Origin: an uncultured Winogradskyella sp. | Lineage (GTDB): Bacteria; Bacteroidota; Bacteroidia; Flavobacteriales; Flavobacteriaceae | Assembly (NCBI RefSeq): GCF_937958655.1 | Contig: NZ_CALGNH010000014.1 | Span: 27,268-91,267, forward strand | Direction: 5' to 3' | Length of the DNA: 64,000 nt | Part shown: positions 1 through 7,893 of the stretch, one piece after another | How positions within the stretch are numbered: position 1 is the stretch's first letter | Layout of the letters: the number at the start of each line of letters is the position of its first letter | Made by a program: the position numbers and the translations under genes | The notes under the pieces: generated by a model | Databases searched by the model: none | The model's input: the letters and a program-made list of their open reading frames with translations, nothing else | What the model was told of the DNA's origin: nothing

Positions 1-1
1 A

Positions 2-1249
2 ACCATATCATTCTATGGGACTTATACAATGTTTGTTTATTTAACCTCGATTCCAGGAGGTTGGATCGCTGACCAATTCTTAGGTCAAAAAAAGGCTGTT
101 ATGCTAGGTGGTTTGCTTTTATGTTTAGGTCATGGTATTTTAGCCATTGACGCTCAATGGGCATTTTTTACTGGATTGATTTTAATTGTTATTGGAGTAG
201 GCTTTTTAAAGCCAAACATATCTTCTATGGTTGGAGGTCTATACAAAAAGGGCGATGATAGAAGGGATAGAGGTTTTTATATCTTCTATATAGGTATTAA
301 TCTTGGTGCTTTTCTTGGAGCATTATTAGTTGGTGCTGTGGCTGCAAAATATGGCTGGCATTATGGTTTCGGTCTAGCAGGTATTGGTATGGCATTAGGT
401 CAAATAGTTTATTTATATGGCCAGAAATTTTTAATAGGAGTTGGTGAATTTTCGGGTGGTTCTAAAGCATCAGTTGAGGAGCAGGAAGCAAGAAAAAGAC
501 CATTAACTAAAATTGAAAAAGATAGAATGTTAGTAATGTTTCTATCGTTTTTAATAATTATAGTGTTTTGGGGAGCTTTTGAGCAAGCTGGTGGTTTAAT
601 GAGTATTTATACCGAGCAAAAAACCGATAGAATGTTGTCGTTTTCATTACCATTTATAGATAATGAGGTTCCTGCGGCTGTATTTCAATCAATTAATGCA
701 TTTTTTATAATTACTCTTGGGACACTCGTTGGTACATTTTGGTATAAATGGGGTAAAAAAGGGAAAGAATCATCGTCATTATTTAAAATGGCAATAGGTG
801 TTATAATTATGGGCTTTGGATTTTTCTTTATGACGAAGGCATCTACAGAAGTTGTGATGGATGGTGACCAAGTTGTTGAAAAATCGGCCATGATTTGGTT
901 AGTATTGGCATATCTTTTTCATACGTTAGGAGAATTGTGTGCGTCGCCAGTAGCGTTATCTTTTATCACTAAATTAGCACCATTAAAATATGCATCTTTT
1001 ATGATGGGTGCTTACTTTGCAGCAACAGGTTTAGGTAATAAATTGGCCGGACTAGTTGGTGGACTCTCTGAAGGAGCAGGAGAATTTCAAGTATTCACAG
1101 GAATTGCGATTTTTTGCACATTATTTGGGCTTCTAATTATAGCAATTCTTAAACCACTTAAACGTCTTACGCATGGCGCAGAGGATAATGAACGTGTTAT
1201 GTTAGAAGCAGAAAAATACGAATTGGCAGACCCAGATATCAACAATTAA
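2..1249 (+). CDS. POT-family proton-coupled peptide transporter, 5'-truncated by window edge
   Basis: Inner-membrane proton/oligopeptide symporter of the POT/PTR2 group (MFS fold). The open frame runs to base 2 without a start; the first residues (TISFYGTYTMFVYLT) align with residues about 65-80 of the paralogue that follows (LSLLGTYAMFVYLT), so roughly 60 N-terminal residues lie outside the window. Visible family features are the GGW(I/L)AD loop, FKPNISS, the FYIFYIGINLGAFLG block, and FWGAFEQAGG in the second half. Hydrophobic segments alternate with short charged loops throughout. The first internal ATG (29) is within a transmembrane helix and is not the true start. It is followed by a hairpin terminator and then a second POT gene, so the two are probably separate transcripts or an attenuated pair. 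Substrate preference (di- versus tripeptide) cannot be read. Confidence 0.93.
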   Translation, partial: TISFYGTYTMFVYLTSIPGGWIADQFLGQKKAVMLGGLLLCLGHGILAIDAQWAFFTGLILIVIGVGFLKPNISSMVGGLYKKGDDRRDRGFYIFYIGINLGAFLGALLVGAVAAKYGWHYGFGLAGIGMALGQIVYLYGQKFLIGVGEFSGGSKASVEEQEARKRPLTKIEKDRMLVMFLSFLIIIVFWGAFEQAGGLMSIYTEQKTDRMLSFSLPFIDNEVPAAVFQSINAFFIITLGTLVGTFWYKWGKKGKESSSLFKMAIGVIIMGFGFFFMTKASTEVVMDGDQVVEKSAMIWLVLAYLFHTLGELCASPVALSFITKLAPLKYASFMMGAYFAATGLGNKLAGLVGGLSEGAGEFQVFTGIAIFCTLFGLLIIAILKPLKRLTHGAEDNERVMLEAEKYELADPDINN

Positions 1250-1256
1250 AAAGCAT

Positions 1257-1292
1257 AAAAAGCCCAAGCATTGACATAGTGCTAGGGCTTTT
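1257..1292 (+). terminator. Intrinsic terminator after first POT gene
   Basis: Arms AAAAGCCC-A-AGCA and TGCT-A-GGGCTTTT pair around a short loop with a single A/A mismatch, starting 8 bases after the stop codon. It separates two paralogous transporter genes. Confidence 0.75.
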
Positions 1293-1319
1293 GCATTTTA
1301 CTAACTAAACAATCAATAT

Positions 1320-3095
1320 ATGAATTCTTCTAAAGAAAACTTTTTTGCAACAAAGGTTATGGGACACCCTGCAGGTCTGTTTGTTCTTTTTTTTACAGAA
1401 ATGTGGGAGCGTTTTTCCTACTATGGCATGCGTGCTATTTTAGTAATCTTCTTAACAGGTGTTGTTACTGGTGATAATCCTGGGTGGGGTTGGGATAAAC
1501 CAGCAGCATTATCCTTATTGGGTACTTACGCCATGTTTGTTTACCTAACCCCAATAGTTGGCGGTTGGTTAGCAGATAACAAAATTGGCTATCGTATGGC
1601 TGTTGTCATAGGTGCTTTACTAATGACATTGGGACATGCTTCTATGGCCATTGAAACTCCACTGTTTTTATATATCGGTATCACATTTTTGATTCTTGGT
1701 AATGGATTTTTTAAGCCAAATATGACATCAATAATTTCTAAAATGTATGAAGGTCATGATGAAAAGAAGGATGGTGCATATAATATCTTCTATATGGGTG
1801 TAAATGCCGGAGCTTTCTTGGGTATTATGTTATGCGGTTGGCTCGGTGAAAATGTTGGTTGGAGTTATGGTTTTGGGCTTGCAGGAATTTTCATGTTCTT
1901 AGGTATGGTTCAGTTTTACTATGCACAACCATTATTTGGTGATGTTGGTGCTAAACCAAAAGATGAAGACAAAGGTATTATAGATACACTTACTAATAAC
2001 CTTGATGATACATCGCAGAAGATATCCGTAAAACTTAATAAATTTCTAACAGTAGATTATATCTTAATTACCATATTTATTATTTCGGCATTAATATTTA
2101 TTGTAAATGATCCACTTAGTAAAATTGGAAATATTAATGCTTTAAATTTTACGGTTGCTGGAATGACCGATTCATTATTTTTTGCTTTATTAGCAGCCAT
2201 AGTTTTTGTCATTATTTTAATAGTTAGAATCCCAAGATATGAGCGCATAGTTCGCGATCGCATGGTTGCATTTACTATCTTCTGTATATTTACTATTTTC
2301 TTTTGGGCAGCTTTTGAGCAGGCCGCCGGATCCTTACCAATTTATACTAGAGATTTTACAGATAGAGTTTTAGAAGGTAATGCAGCGTCTATTTTTAAAA
2401 TCATCGATTTAATAGTTACTATAGTGCCTATAGGAATTATCACTTACGTTTTAATTAGGCTATTTAAACAAACGTTCGATAGAATTAGTTTATCTAATAT
2501 AGTACTTGCCATTAGTTTTGTCATTATTTGGGCTTTAGTAATATATAAATTATATGTTAACTTTAGTGTAGAAGCTAAAGAGGTAGAAATTACTTGGTTT
2601 GCTATTTTAAATTCTTTGTTCATTATTATTTTTGCACCATTGTTTACCAAATGGTGGGATAGTAAATACAATCCGCCAGCCTCTGTTAAGTATGCTTTAG
2701 GTCTCATTGTAATGGCTATTGGTTTTGGGCTATTGGCATTTGCTACTCGTAATGTGCCTTTAGGTGCTGAAACAGCTAAGTTGAGTATGATTTGGTTAGT
2801 TTTAGCTTATTTGTTTCATACTTTAGGTGAATTGTGTTTATCTCCAATGGGCTTGTCATATTTAAGTAAGTTGGTGCCAGCTCGTATGGTTGCCTTTATG
2901 TTTGGTGTTTATTATTTAGCAATTGCAATAGGAAATAAAATGGCACATTATGTAGGAGGAGATATCGAGAAAATTACTAAAGAAGATGGATTGTCTTATT
3001 TCTTCTTAATATTTACTATTGTACCAATAGGACTTGGTTTAGTTTCTTTGGCCTTACATCCTTTATTAAAAAAACTAATGCACGGAGTACGTTAA
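1320..3095 (+). CDS. POT-family proton-coupled peptide transporter
   Basis: Full-length 591-residue POT/PTR2 transporter, inner membrane, importing small peptides with protons. The N-terminus carries the hallmark EMWERFSYYGMRAIL (ExxERFxYYG), where the glutamate and arginine take part in proton coupling in studied family members. FFKPNMTS and FWAAFEQAAGSLPIYT mark the two halves. It is longer than typical bacterial members (about 450-520 residues) because of extra hydrophobic segments near residues 240-310 and 355-470, suggesting additional helices inserted between the two six-helix bundles. It is a paralogue of the truncated gene before it, probably from an old tandem duplication. The ATG at 1320 gives the expected start 12-15 residues before the first helix. 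Confidence 0.95.
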   Translation: MNSSKENFFATKVMGHPAGLFVLFFTEMWERFSYYGMRAILVIFLTGVVTGDNPGWGWDKPAALSLLGTYAMFVYLTPIVGGWLADNKIGYRMAVVIGALLMTLGHASMAIETPLFLYIGITFLILGNGFFKPNMTSIISKMYEGHDEKKDGAYNIFYMGVNAGAFLGIMLCGWLGENVGWSYGFGLAGIFMFLGMVQFYYAQPLFGDVGAKPKDEDKGIIDTLTNNLDDTSQKISVKLNKFLTVDYILITIFIISALIFIVNDPLSKIGNINALNFTVAGMTDSLFFALLAAIVFVIILIVRIPRYERIVRDRMVAFTIFCIFTIFFWAAFEQAAGSLPIYTRDFTDRVLEGNAASIFKIIDLIVTIVPIGIITYVLIRLFKQTFDRISLSNIVLAISFVIIWALVIYKLYVNFSVEAKEVEITWFAILNSLFIIIFAPLFTKWWDSKYNPPASVKYALGLIVMAIGFGLLAFATRNVPLGAETAKLSMIWLVLAYLFHTLGELCLSPMGLSYLSKLVPARMVAFMFGVYYLAIAIGNKMAHYVGGDIEKITKEDGLSYFFLIFTIVPIGLGLVSLALHPLLKKLMHGVR

Positions 3096-3198
3096 TTATA
3101 GCGTTAAATAAAATGAAAATTCACCTTAAAAGGAGCATTTTTTGTAAGTTCGGTACGAGATTTGCAACCATTAGGTTACCAAATAAAGTGAGGATAAA

Positions 3199-3762
3199 AT
3201 GAAACAAATAGGATTAGTACTTCTTGTTGTGGTTTTAACAGCATTTAAGCCAACCACAGAAGCCGCAGAAAATAAAATTAATTGGGTAACAATAGAAGAA
3301 GCATTAGAGCTTCAAAAAAAAGAGCCTAAAAAGATTATTATGGATGTTTACACCAAATGGTGTGGGCCATGTAAAATGTTAGATAAAAATACATTTGGTA
3401 ATGCTGATGTTGCAGATTATATAAATAAACATTACTACGCCGTAAAGTTTAATGCAGAAGGTAATGACGAGGTCAGGTTTATGGATAAAACATTCAAAAA
3501 CCCAGATTACGATCCTGCAAAAGCCAATAGACGAAATAGTCAGCATGAATTTGCAAGATATCTAAAGGTAAGAGCATATCCTACTATGGTCTTCTTTGAT
3601 GAAGAAGCAAAGTTTATAGCCCCAATTTCAGGATATCTTAAACCGCAAAATTTAGAATTGTACCTAAAAATGTTTAAAAGCGATAAACACAAGGAAATGG
3701 ATACACAAGAAAAATTCAACGAATACTACAAATCTTTTAAGCCTTCTTTTAAAGAGTTATAA
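3199..3762 (+). CDS. Periplasmic thioredoxin-fold protein
   Basis: 187-residue exported thioredoxin-like protein. Residues 1-22 form a hydrophobic signal peptide; the WCGPCK active site lies near residue 55 and the cis-proline segment RAYPTMVFF near residue 130. The fold class is that of Bacteroidota thioredoxin_7/DUF255-like proteins, which reduce or isomerise disulfides in the periplasm; the substrate is unknown. The insert of about 35 residues between the active site and the cis-Pro region is longer than in classical thioredoxin. It faces comEC, and the two share a strong bidirectional hairpin terminator. Confidence 0.88.
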   Translation: MKQIGLVLLVVVLTAFKPTTEAAENKINWVTIEEALELQKKEPKKIIMDVYTKWCGPCKMLDKNTFGNADVADYINKHYYAVKFNAEGNDEVRFMDKTFKNPDYDPAKANRRNSQHEFARYLKVRAYPTMVFFDEEAKFIAPISGYLKPQNLELYLKMFKSDKHKEMDTQEKFNEYYKSFKPSFKEL

Positions 3763-3821
3763 AAAAAATAAGCAATTGGAAAAAAATCTGGTTAAGCCCA
3801 GTTAAAACCTAATTTTTCTTT

Positions 3822-5852
3822 TTATTTAAGTATAAAAGCACCCTTTTCATTCGTATAATGAAAAGGGTGCTTTTTTTCTTTGCAAGTTACCTTCCAGCGT
3901 TTTACATAAGTTTTGTAATTGCTTGCGTCAGCAATGATGAGTCTTGGGTTGAGACTGTCGATAACACGATTAAGGTTAATCTTAGGAGAGTTTCTGAGCA
4001 ATATTAAATTAGGTTTAAATGATAATCCTTCATAAACGCCAATGCTATCAATAACTAGAATAGTTTGGTCTTTAAATTTGTAAAAGGACTCTAGACGACC
4101 CATAGTGACTTCATCTAATAATTCCCCAACCTTGTAATTTTTAATGGCATTGTCGGTTTTCTGTTTTAAGGAATCCAAATTATGATGAACTGTTAATTGC
4201 TCATTTGCTTTTTGACCTATTATGGTAAAACGACTTTTATTAAATACTATAATAGCAGTATCCTGACTTTTAAATTTGTTATAAAATAATAGGGACTGAA
4301 ACCCAATAACACCAATCAAACACAACGCCAACCATTTAAAGTTTTTGAATTTGTAGAACTGTACCAAAGCCGCAATAATAAAGTAGCTCAATACCACTTG
4401 TAATAAAGTAAACGGAATATCTCTTAATAGAAAATCCTCAAATTGTGCCACCCATGCAATAAAGCCATTTAGGCTTTCAATAAAATAGCTATAAGTTGTA
4501 ACAATTGTATCTGTGAGTAAGTTTAATAATGATAGTACAATGACCAACAGTCCAAAGCCTAAAATCAAACCTAAAAATGGAATGACCACCAAATTTGAAA
4601 TAAAAAACAAACCCGGAAACTGATGAAAATAAAACAAACTGATAGGCACAACACCAAACTGAGCAGCAAGTGTAACGGTAAAGATTTGCCATGGTTTATC
4701 TAAAATCCAGTATTTGGGTTGCCACAGTTTGTATAAGATGGGTTGAATACTCACAATACCCAAAACGGCTAAGTAGCTCATCTGAAACCCTACTTCAAAT
4801 AAAAAAGTTGGCTTAAAAAGCAATATAAAAAATGCCGAAATGGCTAACGTATTATAAATATTAGCTGGTCGTTTTAAGTGCATTGCAATACTGATAATGC
4901 TAAACATAGCAACAGCTCTTGTTACCGAAGGAGAGAGGCCAGCAATAATAGCAAAACACCATAATAGAACGACCATGATTAAAGGTCTCAAGACACGTCC
5001 ATGCTTTAAGTAGAGTAGTGGTTTAAAAAGAAAATTAAGAATCAACAATAAAATCCCAACATGAAGCCCAGAAACTGCCAAAATATGTATGGTGCCAGAA
5101 TTAACATAGTTGTTATAAATTGTTTTGTCTATCGTTTGACGTTGCCCAAGCAGTAGTGCATTGATGATACTTAGAGTCTCATCCTTAAAACCGGCAGTAA
5201 CAAGCTTTTCGTTTATGGTTGTTCGTAACTTGTCTGCAAAACCATAGATGGAAGTTTTAGAATCTGAAAGTAATAGTAGTTCACTATGTTTGAGATAGAG
5301 TTGATTATAGACCTGTTTAAGTTCTAAATACTTACTATAATCAAATTGGTGAGGATTTAATGGTTTTTGAATCTTTTTAAGTTCTGTAGAAGCATAGAAA
5401 ACGGCATCTACTGGTAAAATTGAATTTATAGAGTCGTGATTTATGTTTATTAATAATTTTCCATGAGCAGTCTTATCATTTAGTGCTAATACAGATGCTA
5501 TATATTTAGTATTATAAGCATCTGGTTTGAGGCGTTCTTCTATTTTAACAATTACAGTCTTAAAATTCTCATTGGTCGCTAAACTAGTGTAGTGATAAGG
5601 TCTTAAGGTTTCATTCTGTATGTTAACGGCATTAATACCAATACTTATCATACATAAATAAGCTAGTAATGTAAAATAAGGTTGACGGTCAATTTTTCCA
5701 TTGAGGAGAAACCAATACATACCCAAGAAAGTAATCAATGTAACGGTAACGAAAAGTATAACCTCAAAATCAAGATGAAAATAATGTGCGAACGCTATAC
5801 CAATGATTAGGCAAGCGGTTAATTTTATGATGGTGAAATTGAGTAACTTCAT
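3822..5852 (-). CDS. comEC: ComEC/Rec2 DNA-uptake channel protein
   Basis: 676-residue polytopic inner-membrane protein of the ComEC/Rec2 family, expected to move single-stranded DNA across the inner membrane during natural transformation. Domains in order: two or three N-terminal helices, a periplasmic DUF4131-like/OB region (about 60-190), then the Competence domain with the signature LAVSGLHVGIL near residue 255-265 and about eight helices to residue 500. The C-terminal 150 residues hold a domain in the place of the metallo-beta-lactamase module but show no HxHxDH metal motif, so this part is probably non-catalytic, as often seen in Bacteroidota. The gene ends within a strong hairpin terminator. 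Nothing else from a competence system is nearby. Confidence 0.92.
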   Translation of the reverse strand: MKLLNFTIIKLTACLIIGIAFAHYFHLDFEVILFVTVTLITFLGMYWFLLNGKIDRQPYFTLLAYLCMISIGINAVNIQNETLRPYHYTSLATNENFKTVIVKIEERLKPDAYNTKYIASVLALNDKTAHGKLLININHDSINSILPVDAVFYASTELKKIQKPLNPHQFDYSKYLELKQVYNQLYLKHSELLLLSDSKTSIYGFADKLRTTINEKLVTAGFKDETLSIINALLLGQRQTIDKTIYNNYVNSGTIHILAVSGLHVGILLLILNFLFKPLLYLKHGRVLRPLIMVVLLWCFAIIAGLSPSVTRAVAMFSIISIAMHLKRPANIYNTLAISAFFILLFKPTFLFEVGFQMSYLAVLGIVSIQPILYKLWQPKYWILDKPWQIFTVTLAAQFGVVPISLFYFHQFPGLFFISNLVVIPFLGLILGFGLLVIVLSLLNLLTDTIVTTYSYFIESLNGFIAWVAQFEDFLLRDIPFTLLQVVLSYFIIAALVQFYKFKNFKWLALCLIGVIGFQSLLFYNKFKSQDTAIIVFNKSRFTIIGQKANEQLTVHHNLDSLKQKTDNAIKNYKVGELLDEVTMGRLESFYKFKDQTILVIDSIGVYEGLSFKPNLILLRNSPKINLNRVIDSLNPRLIIADASNYKTYVKRWKVTCKEKKHPFHYTNEKGAFILK
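3834..3874. terminator. Perfect 18-bp bidirectional terminator hairpin inside the comEC 3' end
   Basis: Arms of 18 perfectly complementary bases (3834-3851 and 3857-3874) enclose a 5-base loop. A-rich sequence flanks one side and T-rich the other, so it can terminate both the thioredoxin-fold gene on the plus strand and comEC on the minus strand. The stem begins 10 bases before the comEC stop codon and therefore also encodes ComEC residues around 660-673. Confidence 0.9.
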
Positions 5853-5870
5853 TCAAAATAAATACAATCG

Positions 5871-6110
5871 TTAGTTAAAATCGAATAAATCACCAATTGA
5901 AATATTTAAGGCCTTTGAAATGCTAAGAAGAGTAGTTATTGTTGTGTTTATCTCACCACGTTCAATGCGGCCAACTTGGCTTATAGGAATATCCGCATCA
6001 TTAGCAAGATTTTCTTGAGATAAGTTCCTTTCTTTTCTAAGTTTCCTCAAGTTTTTACCAAATCCACATAGATATTGATGATGACGTCGACTCACGTCAC
6101 AATATTGCAA
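5871..6110 (-). CDS. Small XRE-family HTH regulator
   Basis: A 79-residue (or shorter) protein that is almost entirely a helix-turn-helix domain of the Cro/C1/XRE type: LRKLRKERNLSQENLAND followed by the recognition helix region ISQVGRIERGE and an ISKALNI segment. The longest frame starts at TTG 6110, but a TAnnTTTG promoter element ends only two bases upstream of it; a GTG at 6095 (codon 6) is a more plausible start, giving 74 residues. It is divergent from a gene for a secreted Cys-rich peptide, with a 16-bp palindrome in the shared promoter region, which suggests autoregulation and control of that gene. No sensor domain is present. Confidence 0.85.
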   Translation of the reverse strand: MQYCDVSRRHHQYLCGFGKNLRKLRKERNLSQENLANDADIPISQVGRIERGEINTTITTLLSISKALNISIGDLFDFN

Positions 6111-6112
6111 CT

Positions 6113-6120
6113 CAAAACTA
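6113..6120 (-). promoter_or_regulatory. TAnnTTTG -7 element for XRE gene
   Basis: TAGTTTTG on the minus strand matches the Bacteroidota -7 consensus and sits just upstream of the XRE coding region. The -33 region overlaps the palindrome at 6129-6144; no clean TTTG is seen there. Confidence 0.5.
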
Positions 6121-6128
6121 TTTTTATA

Positions 6129-6144
6129 AACGCATATATGCGTT
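6129..6144. promoter_or_regulatory. 16-bp palindrome, probable operator
   Basis: AACGCATATATGCGTT is a perfect palindrome in the 85-bp gap between the divergent XRE gene and the secreted-peptide gene, overlapping the -33 position of the XRE promoter. Dimeric XRE proteins usually bind such sites, so this is the likely operator (inference). Confidence 0.6.
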
Positions 6145-6195
6145 ATTTAATTATTTTTTTATTAAATTGCATGTAATGTCAAATAATCTTAAAAT

Positions 6196-6471
6196 ATGAA
6201 AAAAATTTATTTATCTTTCGTTATGCTATTAGGGTTTATTTCAATAGCTAATACTCAAATTTGCACTTATGGTTGCGCTCAAATATTTTCTGATGTTATA
6301 GTTGGTTATGGCTATTCTTGGGAAATTGGTGAAAATGAAAAATGTGGTTCTCGACCTCCTTCAGGTGGTGATGTGTATTTTGCCGTTGTTATAGGTAGTA
6401 ACAATTCTAATCAAAATATTGTAGTAGACCAAGGAGTTTACGATTCGTATAATGGTGCTACGGCATGCTAA
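6196..6471 (+). CDS. Small secreted Cys-containing protein
   Basis: 91-residue protein that I do not recognise. It starts with a clear Sec signal peptide (MKKIYLSFVMLLGFISIANT, cleavage near residue 20) and gives a mature product of about 70 residues with four cysteines, QICTYGCAQ at the mature N-terminus, EKCGSRPP in the middle and a terminal GATAC, so two disulfides are possible. The terminal Cys is unusual. It is transcribed away from an XRE regulator and followed 11 bases later by a lipoprotein gene, probably in one transcript. A secreted peptide or microcin-like effector is conceivable but unproven. Confidence 0.7.
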   Translation: MKKIYLSFVMLLGFISIANTQICTYGCAQIFSDVIVGYGYSWEIGENEKCGSRPPSGGDVYFAVVIGSNNSNQNIVVDQGVYDSYNGATAC

Positions 6472-6482
6472 ATTTTAAAATT

Positions 6483-7151
6483 ATGAGAAATTTCAAAACA
6501 CAATTATTTACATTTTTATTAATATTATTGGTTTTTAGTTGTAGCGACCAAAATAATGAAAATGTTAATACCAGTATGTTAAATAAGAAAGTGGATAATT
6601 TAACCGGGTCACATAAATCATTTATAAATTTTAATGATAATTCTTATAAGGATCAATTGCCATATGTCAATGGAGATTATGATATATCAAAACTTTCTTT
6701 AGAATTAAAATTAAAAGACATTATAAATTCTGATAATTATTCATGGGAGTATTTCAACAAGCTTTATAATGAAGATTTTAATGTTTCTGAAAAACAATTT
6801 ATATCTTACATAATCCTTGCGAAGAAAGATTTAATTGGCGATTTTATTGCTAACCCAAATAAAAGAAAGTCTGCTTTAGTATTAAAGTATACAGGAGTTT
6901 TAGTCAATTCAGAATATATTGGATATAATGTATTGTATAATAGTTTAATTAGTTTAAATCAATCAAATGAGGATTACTCTGATTATATTCAAAGCTTTAA
7001 GGATAATATAAGTATCTATTCTGTAAATGATACTTTTCATAAAGATTTTATTAATTCTGACGTAGAGGGAAGTAATTTATCGCATTACTCGAAAAAAATT
7101 AAGTCTAATTATGAATTTTTAAATAGGATTAATGATATTGTTGTGAAGTGA
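6483..7151 (+). CDS. Putative lipoprotein of unknown function
   Basis: 222 residues from the ATG at 6483, chosen because the signal sequence MRNFKTQLFTFLLILLVFSC begins there; an upstream in-frame ATG at 6465 overlaps the preceding gene. The lipobox VFSC with Cys20 followed by SDQN predicts a lipoprotein. The rest is Asn/Asp/Ser/Lys-rich and mostly helical, with no family I recognise. It probably forms an operon with the small secreted Cys protein and ends at a strong hairpin terminator. It might act with that protein, for example as its surface partner, but this is only inferred from position. Confidence 0.72.
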   Translation: MRNFKTQLFTFLLILLVFSCSDQNNENVNTSMLNKKVDNLTGSHKSFINFNDNSYKDQLPYVNGDYDISKLSLELKLKDIINSDNYSWEYFNKLYNEDFNVSEKQFISYIILAKKDLIGDFIANPNKRKSALVLKYTGVLVNSEYIGYNVLYNSLISLNQSNEDYSDYIQSFKDNISIYSVNDTFHKDFINSDVEGSNLSHYSKKIKSNYEFLNRINDIVVK

Positions 7152-7178
7152 TATCTTTATTTAAAACTACTTATATAT

Positions 7179-7211
7179 TGAGCAATCAAATTATGATTGC
7201 TCAATTTTTTA
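7179..7211 (+). terminator. Intrinsic terminator after lipoprotein gene
   Basis: Perfect 11-bp stem (TTGAGCAATCA / TGATTGCTCAA) with a 5-base loop followed by a run of six T. Confidence 0.88.
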
Positions 7212-7238
7212 TGCATAAAAAAGGGCTTCTGATCAAAT

Positions 7239-7751
7239 CTAATTCAATACTCTCCTCGCCTGCACATAGGCAAAATACCAATACTTTTCCGCTAAGGACG
7301 ATATCATAACACCTCTGCTGCTTGAGGCATGTATAAACTCAACATTACCAGGGCGTATATTAGTGACGATGCCAACATGGTTGACTTTTCGGCTGTTTTT
7401 TTTGGTAGCAAAAAAGACCAAATCACCAACATTAACGTCCTTAACATCTATCCAATCTCCATAGGATTTAAGGTTGGCCGTTGTTCTTGGTACAGATACA
7501 TTATGGTCTTTAAAAGACGTGTAAACCAAACCAGAACAATCCATCCCACGTTTGCTAGTACCACCGTATTTGTAACGGGTACCATTAAATTTCTTAGCGT
7601 ATTTAGCAATGCTCTCGGCTTTTGCAGAGGCTTTAGTGTTGGTGTTAACTTTTACGGTATGCGTTTGTCGTTTTTTACTAGAATAGGTTTTTTTGGATTT
7701 ACAACTGCAGCACAATAAAATTATCAGTAGAATGGGTAAAATTTGTTTCAT
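7239..7751 (-). CDS. NlpC/P60 (C40) peptidoglycan endopeptidase lipoprotein
   Basis: 170-residue cell-wall hydrolase precursor. The signal peptide ends in a lipobox (LLCCSC, Cys16 or 17), a Lys/Ser/Thr-rich linker follows to about residue 50, then the C40 domain with catalytic cysteine in GMDCSGLVY (near residue 72), histidine in VNHVGIV (near 125) and a third polar residue in EFIHAS. Family members cut gamma-D-Glu-meso-DAP bonds in stem peptides, which fits the DAP-type MurE in this window. Its 5' leader consists largely of the heptamer array at 7754-7893, so array length would change its promoter or leader. Confidence 0.9.
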   Translation of the reverse strand: MKQILPILLIILLCCSCKSKKTYSSKKRQTHTVKVNTNTKASAKAESIAKYAKKFNGTRYKYGGTSKRGMDCSGLVYTSFKDHNVSVPRTTANLKSYGDWIDVKDVNVGDLVFFATKKNSRKVNHVGIVTNIRPGNVEFIHASSSRGVMISSLAEKYWYFAYVQARRVLN

Positions 7752-7753
7752 TT

Positions 7754-7893
7754 CTCTAATCTCTAATCTCTAATCTCTAATCTCTAATCTCTAATCTCTA
7801 ATCTCTAATCTCTAATCTCTAATCTCTAATCTCTAATCTCTAATCTCTAATCTCTAATCTCTAATTTCTAATTTCTAATCTCTCATCTCTAAT
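7754..7893. repeat. Heptanucleotide tandem repeat, 20 units
   Basis: Sixteen perfect copies of CTCTAAT (7754-7865) are followed by four copies with single changes (TTCTAAT twice, CTCTCAT once, CTCTAAT once). The array fills the gap between the NlpC/P60 start and lpxB and runs into lpxB, whose last ten residues and stop codon are encoded by the degenerate units. A seven-base unit is prone to slippage and is not a multiple of three. Confidence 0.97.

Noticed and set aside
7754..7893. CRISPR array
   Set aside because: Units are seven bases without spacers, and no cas genes are present anywhere in the window.
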